DNA of 58,786 bases from Phycicoccus sp. Soil748. Its GTDB lineage: Bacteria; Actinomycetota; Actinomycetes; Actinomycetales; Dermatophilaceae. Positions 54,942 through 58,786 of the stretch are shown in pieces (within the stretch, counting starts at the first letter, position 1; every line of letters begins with the position of its first letter). Made by a program: the position numbers and the translations under genes. Below the pieces are notes generated by a model. It worked only from the letters and a program-made list of their open reading frames with translations. It ran no database searches and had not been told where the DNA came from. The stretch covers positions 301,675 to 360,460 of the forward strand of contig NZ_LMSC01000007.1 in the NCBI RefSeq assembly GCF_001428025.1, written 5' to 3'.

Positions 54942-55238
54942 ATGTCCGCACTGTCCCGGGACGACGTCGCCCACCTCGCCGGCCTCGCCCGCATCGACCT
55001 CTCCGACGCCGAGCTCGACCGCATGGTCGGGGAGCTCGGCGTCATCCTCGAATCCGTCGCCAAGGTGCAGGAGGTGGCGGCAGGGGACATCGAGCCGATG
55101 TCGCACCCGCTGCCGCTCACCAACGTCACCCGGCCCGACGAGGTCCGCCCCTCCCTCGGTGCCGAGGCCGCCCTCGCGGGCGCGCCGCAGCAGGACCAGC
55201 AGCGGTTCTCCGTGCCGCGCATCCTCGCGGAGGACTGA
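54942..55238 (+). CDS. gatC: Asp-tRNA(Asn)/Glu-tRNA(Gln) amidotransferase subunit C
   Basis: 98 residues. Small subunit stabilising GatA-GatB; DVAHLAGLARIDLSDAE and RPDEV are family features. TAGACT at 54929-54934 lies 7 bases before the ATG (leaderless). First of the gatCAB operon. Confidence 0.95.
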   Translation: MSALSRDDVAHLAGLARIDLSDAELDRMVGELGVILESVAKVQEVAAGDIEPMSHPLPLTNVTRPDEVRPSLGAEAALAGAPQQDQQRFSVPRILAED

Positions 55239-55328
55239 GCGGCGTCCACGCCGCACCCGCACCCGCACCCGCCTCGCGCCACGCCGCGACCGACTCGCGC
55301 CCTCGCGACCGACGAAGGACCCCCACTC

Positions 55329-56846
55329 GTGAACCCCGACATCACCCGCTCCAGCGCCGCTGAGCTCGCCCACGCCCTCGACTCCGGGGAGCTCAGCTCC
55401 GTGGAGGTCGTGCAGGCCCACCTCGACCGCATCGCCGCGGTCGACGGCGACGTGCACGCCTACCTCCACGTCGACGGCGAGGGGGCGCTCGCCGCCGCCC
55501 GCGAGGTCGACCAGCGCCGCGCCTCCGGCGAGGAGGTCCACGTCCTCGCCGGCGTGCCCATCGCCGTCAAGGACGTCATGGCCACCAAGGGCCTGCCGAC
55601 CACGTGCGGCTCGAAGATCCTCGAGGGCTGGGTCCCGCCGTACGACGCGACGCTCGTGGCGAAGCTGCGCGCGGCCGGGATGCCGATCCTCGGCAAGACC
55701 AACATGGACGAGTTCGCCATGGGCTCCTCCACCGAGCACTCCGCCTACGGGCCCACCCACAACCCGTGGGACCTCACCCGGATCCCCGGCGGCTCGGGCG
55801 GTGGCTCGTCGGCGGTCGTCGCGGCGTACGAGGCCCCCCTGGCCATCGGCACCGACACCGGTGGCTCGATCCGCCAGCCCGCCTCGGTGACCGGCACCGT
55901 CGGCGTGAAGCCCACCTACGGAGGCGTCTCGCGCTACGGGCTCGTCGCGCTCGCCTCGAGCCTCGACCAGGCCGGCCCGTGCACCCGCACGGTCCTCGAC
56001 GCGGCCCTGCTGCACTCGGTCATCGGCGGCCACGACCCGCTGGACTCGACGTCGATCGACGCGCCGGTCCCGGCTGTGGTCGAGGCCGCCCGCCGGGCCG
56101 AGGTCAAGGGCCTGCGCGTCGGGGTCATCAAGGAGCTCGGCGGCGAGGGCTACCAGGCCGGTGTCCGCGCGCGGTTCGACGAGTCCGTCGCCCTGCTGCA
56201 GGAGGCCGGGGCCGAGGTCGTCGAGGTGAGCTGCCCTAGCTTCGACTACGCGCTCGCCGCCTACTACCTGATCCTGCCGAGCGAGGCGTCGTCCAACCTC
56301 GCCAAGTTCGACGCCATGCGCTACGGCCTGCGCGTCCTGCCGGAGGGGGTCGACGACCCCAGCGCGGAGCAGGTCATGGCGGCGACGCGCGACGCCGGCT
56401 TCGGCGACGAGGTCAAGCGCCGCATCATCCTCGGCACCTACGCCCTGTCCAGCGGCTACTACGACGCCTACTACGGCCAGGCCCAGAAGGTGCGGCGGCT
56501 CATCGCCAACGACTTCTCGGCCGCGTTCGAGAAGGTCGACGTGCTGGTCAGCCCGACCGCGCCGACCACGGCGTTCAAGCTCGGCGACAAGCTCGACGAC
56601 CCCATGTCGATGTACCTCCAGGACGTCGCGACCATCCCGGCGAACCTCGCGGGCGTCCCCGGCATGTCCCTGCCGAGCGGCCTTGCCGACGAGGACGGCC
56701 TGCCGACCGGCATCCAGATCCTCGCCCCTGCCACGCAGGACCAGCGCCTGTACGGCGTGGGCTCGGCCCTCGAGCGGATGCTCAACGACCGCTGGGGTGC
56801 CCCGCTGCTGACCCGGGCCCCCGAACTCTCCGCGAAGGGAGCGTGA
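55329..56846 (+). CDS. gatA: Asp-tRNA(Asn)/Glu-tRNA(Gln) amidotransferase subunit A
   Basis: 505 residues. Glutaminase/amidase subunit releasing ammonia from glutamine. Ser-cisSer-Lys triad motifs: AVKD (Lys), GGSGGGSSA (cis-Ser) and TDTGGSIR (nucleophile). GTG start after GAAGGA. The 90 bases before it hold three CACCCG copies and are C/A-rich. Confidence 0.96.
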   Translation: MNPDITRSSAAELAHALDSGELSSVEVVQAHLDRIAAVDGDVHAYLHVDGEGALAAAREVDQRRASGEEVHVLAGVPIAVKDVMATKGLPTTCGSKILEGWVPPYDATLVAKLRAAGMPILGKTNMDEFAMGSSTEHSAYGPTHNPWDLTRIPGGSGGGSSAVVAAYEAPLAIGTDTGGSIRQPASVTGTVGVKPTYGGVSRYGLVALASSLDQAGPCTRTVLDAALLHSVIGGHDPLDSTSIDAPVPAVVEAARRAEVKGLRVGVIKELGGEGYQAGVRARFDESVALLQEAGAEVVEVSCPSFDYALAAYYLILPSEASSNLAKFDAMRYGLRVLPEGVDDPSAEQVMAATRDAGFGDEVKRRIILGTYALSSGYYDAYYGQAQKVRRLIANDFSAAFEKVDVLVSPTAPTTAFKLGDKLDDPMSMYLQDVATIPANLAGVPGMSLPSGLADEDGLPTGIQILAPATQDQRLYGVGSALERMLNDRWGAPLLTRAPELSAKGA

Positions 56847-56851
56847 CCCTG

Positions 56852-58393
56852 ATGGCCACCGCCGTCACCGAGGCCGTCGTCGACTACGACGAGGCGCTCG
56901 AGCGCTACGACCCCGTCATGGGCCTCGAGGTCCACGTCGAGCTCAACACCGCGACCAAGATGTTCTGCGGCTGCGCCACGGAGTTCGGCGCCGCGCCCAA
57001 CAGCCAGGTCTGCCCCGTCTGCCTCGGCCTGCCCGGCGCGCTGCCCGTCGTCAACGCCAAGGCCGTCGAGTCGGCCATCCGCATCGGCCTGGCGCTCAAC
57101 TGCGAGATCGCGTCGTGGTGCCGGTTCGCCCGGAAGAACTACTTCTACCCGGACATGCCGAAGAACTTCCAGACCTCGCAGTACGACGAGCCCATCGCCT
57201 ACGAGGGCCACCTCGACGTGGAGCTCGAGGACGGCACGACCTACCGCGTCGAGATCGAGCGCGCCCACATGGAGGAGGACACCGGCAAGTCGCTGCACGT
57301 CGGTGGCTCCACCGGCCGCATCCACGGCGCCGAGTACTCCCTCGTGGACTACAACCGCGCCGGTATCCCGCTCATCGAGATCGTCACCAAGCCCCTGACC
57401 GGGGCGGGGGAGCGGGCGCCCGAGGTGGCCAAGGCCTACGTCGGCGCGCTGCGCGAGCTGCTGCGCGCCCTCGGCGTCTCGGACGTGAAGATGGAGCAGG
57501 GCTCGCTGCGCTGCGACGCCAACGTCTCCCTGCGCCCGAAGGTGGGCAACGCGACCAGCGAGGAGCAGGCAGCGGTGCCGCTGGGCACGCGCACCGAGAC
57601 CAAGAACGTCAACTCGCTGCGCAGCGTCGAGCGCGCCGTCCGTTACGAGATCACCCGCCACGCGGCCGTCCTCGACCGCGGCGAGAAGATCACCCAGGAG
57701 ACGCGCCACTGGCACGAGGACACCGGCGTCACCACCAGTGGCCGCGAGAAGTCGGACGCGGAGGACTACCGCTACTTCCCCGAGCCCGACCTGGTGCCCG
57801 TCGCCCCGACGCGCGAGACGGTGGAGGCCCTGCGCCAGACCCTTCCGGAGCCCCCCGGTGAGCGTCGCAAGCGCCTCCAGTCCGACTGGGGCTACAGCGA
57901 TCTCGAGATGCGCGATGTCATGAACGCGGGCGCCGTGGCACTCATCGAGGAGACCGTCGCAGCGGGCGCCACCCCCGCCGGCGCCCGCAAGTGGTGGACC
58001 GGCGAGCTGGCCCGGCGCGCGAACGCCGAGGGCCGCTCCGTCGAGGACTTCAACGTCACCCCGGCCCACATCGCCGAGCTCGACGGCCTGGTCCGCGAGG
58101 GCCGGCTCAACGACTCGATGGCCCGCCAGGTGCTCGACGGCGTCATCGCCGGCGAGGGCACCCCGACCGAGGTCGCCGACGCCCGGGGGCTCGAGCTGGT
58201 CCAGGACGACGGCGCCCTCGAGGCGGCGGTCGACAAGGTCATCGAGGCCAACGCCGACGTCGCCCAGAAGGTGCGCGACGGCAAGGTCCAGGCTGCCGGC
58301 GCGCTCATCGGCCAGGTGATGAAGGAGATGCGCGGCCAGGCCGACGCCGGCAAGGCGCGGGAGATGATCCTCGCCAAGCTCGGCGCGAGCTGA
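56852..58393 (+). CDS. gatB: Asp-tRNA(Asn)/Glu-tRNA(Gln) amidotransferase subunit B
   Basis: 513 residues. Activates Glu-tRNA(Gln)/Asp-tRNA(Asn) with [12 protein letters not shown], a zinc site (CGC...CPVC) and [13 protein letters not shown] are conserved; the helical tail binds tRNA. ATG 56852 lies 10 bases after AAGGGAG; the alternative GTG at 56843 overlaps the gatA stop but has almost no spacer. Confidence 0.95.
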   Translation: MATAVTEAVVDYDEALERYDPVMGLEVHVELNTATKMFCGCATEFGAAPNSQVCPVCLGLPGALPVVNAKAVESAIRIGLALNCEIASWCRFARKNYFYPDMPKNFQTSQYDEPIAYEGHLDVELEDGTTYRVEIERAHMEEDTGKSLHVGGSTGRIHGAEYSLVDYNRAGIPLIEIVTKPLTGAGERAPEVAKAYVGALRELLRALGVSDVKMEQGSLRCDANVSLRPKVGNATSEEQAAVPLGTRTETKNVNSLRSVERAVRYEITRHAAVLDRGEKITQETRHWHEDTGVTTSGREKSDAEDYRYFPEPDLVPVAPTRETVEALRQTLPEPPGERRKRLQSDWGYSDLEMRDVMNAGAVALIEETVAAGATPAGARKWWTGELARRANAEGRSVEDFNVTPAHIAELDGLVREGRLNDSMARQVLDGVIAGEGTPTEVADARGLELVQDDGALEAAVDKVIEANADVAQKVRDGKVQAAGALIGQVMKEMRGQADAGKAREMILAKLGAS

Positions 58394-58422
58394 CCCCACC
58401 ACGCCGTAGCACCCCGGACACC

Positions 58423-58462
58423 ACGGAGCCACCCCCACGACGTCGCGTGGGGGTGGCTCCGT
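58423..58462. terminator. Bidirectional hairpin after gatB
   Basis: ACGGAGCCACCCCCACG (58423-58439) and CGTGGGGGTGGCTCCGT (58446-58462) pair over 17 bases with a 6-base loop, between the convergent gatB and repeat-protein genes. No T-run. Confidence 0.85.
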
Positions 58463-58471
58463 CGTTCGTGC

Positions 58472-58786
58472 CTAGCCGCCCGAGAGGATGTCGTAGATGC
58501 CCCAGCCGTTGCCGATCTGCCGGTAGGACGGGCTGGTGAAGACGCCCCTGCCGTTGCCGGTGTAGAGGTAGAGCGCACCGGAGGACTTGCGGGTGATGAC
58601 GTCCGGGTGGCCGTCACCGTTGAAGTCGCCCGGCGACAGCAGCCGGTCGAACGCCTGCCAGCCGCTGGTGACCTGCCGGTAGGCGGGGCTGGTGAAGGTG
58701 CCGGTGCCCGTGCCGGTGAAGACGTAGAGCTCGCCGGTGGGCTTGCGGGCGATGATGTCGGTGTGGCCGTCGCCGTTGAAGTCCCC
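58472..58786 (-). CDS. FG-GAP/VCBS repeat protein, C-terminal part (cut by window)
   Basis: The last 104 codons, ending in TAG at 58472. Two repeats 52 residues apart each begin GDFNGDGHxD, the calcium-binding loop of FG-GAP/VCBS blades, and end in YRQ. Such repeats form beta-propeller parts of secreted or surface proteins. The start lies beyond the right edge. Confidence 0.85.
   Translation of the reverse strand, partial: GDFNGDGHTDIIARKPTGELYVFTGTGTGTFTSPAYRQVTSGWQAFDRLLSPGDFNGDGHPDVITRKSSGALYLYTGNGRGVFTSPSYRQIGNGWGIYDILSGG

Overview
The window is a chromosomal segment of a high-GC Gram-positive bacterium (Actinomycetota). Very GC-rich coding DNA, frequent GTG/TTG starts, 4-base stop/start overlaps, many genes with a TAnnnT box about 7 bases before the start codon (probable leaderless mRNAs), a NucS mismatch endonuclease, a 270-residue AtpH and an Asp-type MurA all fit. 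The gene order rpmE-prfA-prmC-sua5-(glyA)-wecA-like-atpIZ-atpBEFHAGDC-DUF2550-pduO-murA is the backbone known from Mycobacterium tuberculosis. Gene content suggests a Micrococcales relative such as the Intrasporangiaceae, but that placement is inference. I see no rRNA, tRNA, CRISPR array, prophage or insertion sequence.

Left part (1-14350). Four translationally coupled genes (receiver-only response regulator, membrane-anchored HEAT-repeat protein, processive family 2 glycosyltransferase, HAMP-GAF histidine kinase) look like one unit for signal-controlled synthesis of a surface polysaccharide. They are followed by rpmE, prfA and prmC. A TetR gene diverges from a two-gene oxidoreductase set across two clear palindromes. 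Then come sua5-glyA, a polyprenyl-phosphate sugar-phosphate transferase, an acetyltransferase and a four-helix membrane protein.

ATP synthase and housekeeping (14360-31800). The atp operon is preceded by tandem repeats and a near-ideal CRP/GlxR-type palindrome lying on a possible -10 box. It contains a perfect hairpin between atpA and atpG, and a triple repeat plus a long hairpin between atpD and atpC. Next come DUF2550, cobalamin adenosyltransferase, murA (Asp in place of the catalytic Cys), a STAS protein, a B12-dependent ethylmalonyl-CoA-type mutase and a large secreted subtilase.

Amino-sugar region (31850-40850). nagA and a SIS-domain sugar deaminase/isomerase diverge from an operon encoding an ABC importer (no ATPase), a DeoR regulator, a ROK kinase, a PfkB kinase and a class II ketose-bisphosphate aldolase. 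Together these cover a complete N-acetylgalactosamine-type route from uptake to triose phosphates.

Right part (40850-58786). A TetR/FBP-protein pair shares a nested palindrome. Then come a histidine phosphatase, nucS, a fused double 3-hydroxyacyl-CoA dehydrogenase, an ABC exporter, an AI-2E family protein, crotonyl-CoA carboxylase/reductase with methylmalonyl/ethylmalonyl-CoA epimerase, and a three-gene cassette resembling type VII secretion substrates. gatCAB and the 3' end of a secreted FG-GAP/VCBS repeat protein close the window. The mutase, cobalamin adenosyltransferase, dehydrogenase, Ccr and epimerase together supply much of an ethylmalonyl-CoA pathway.
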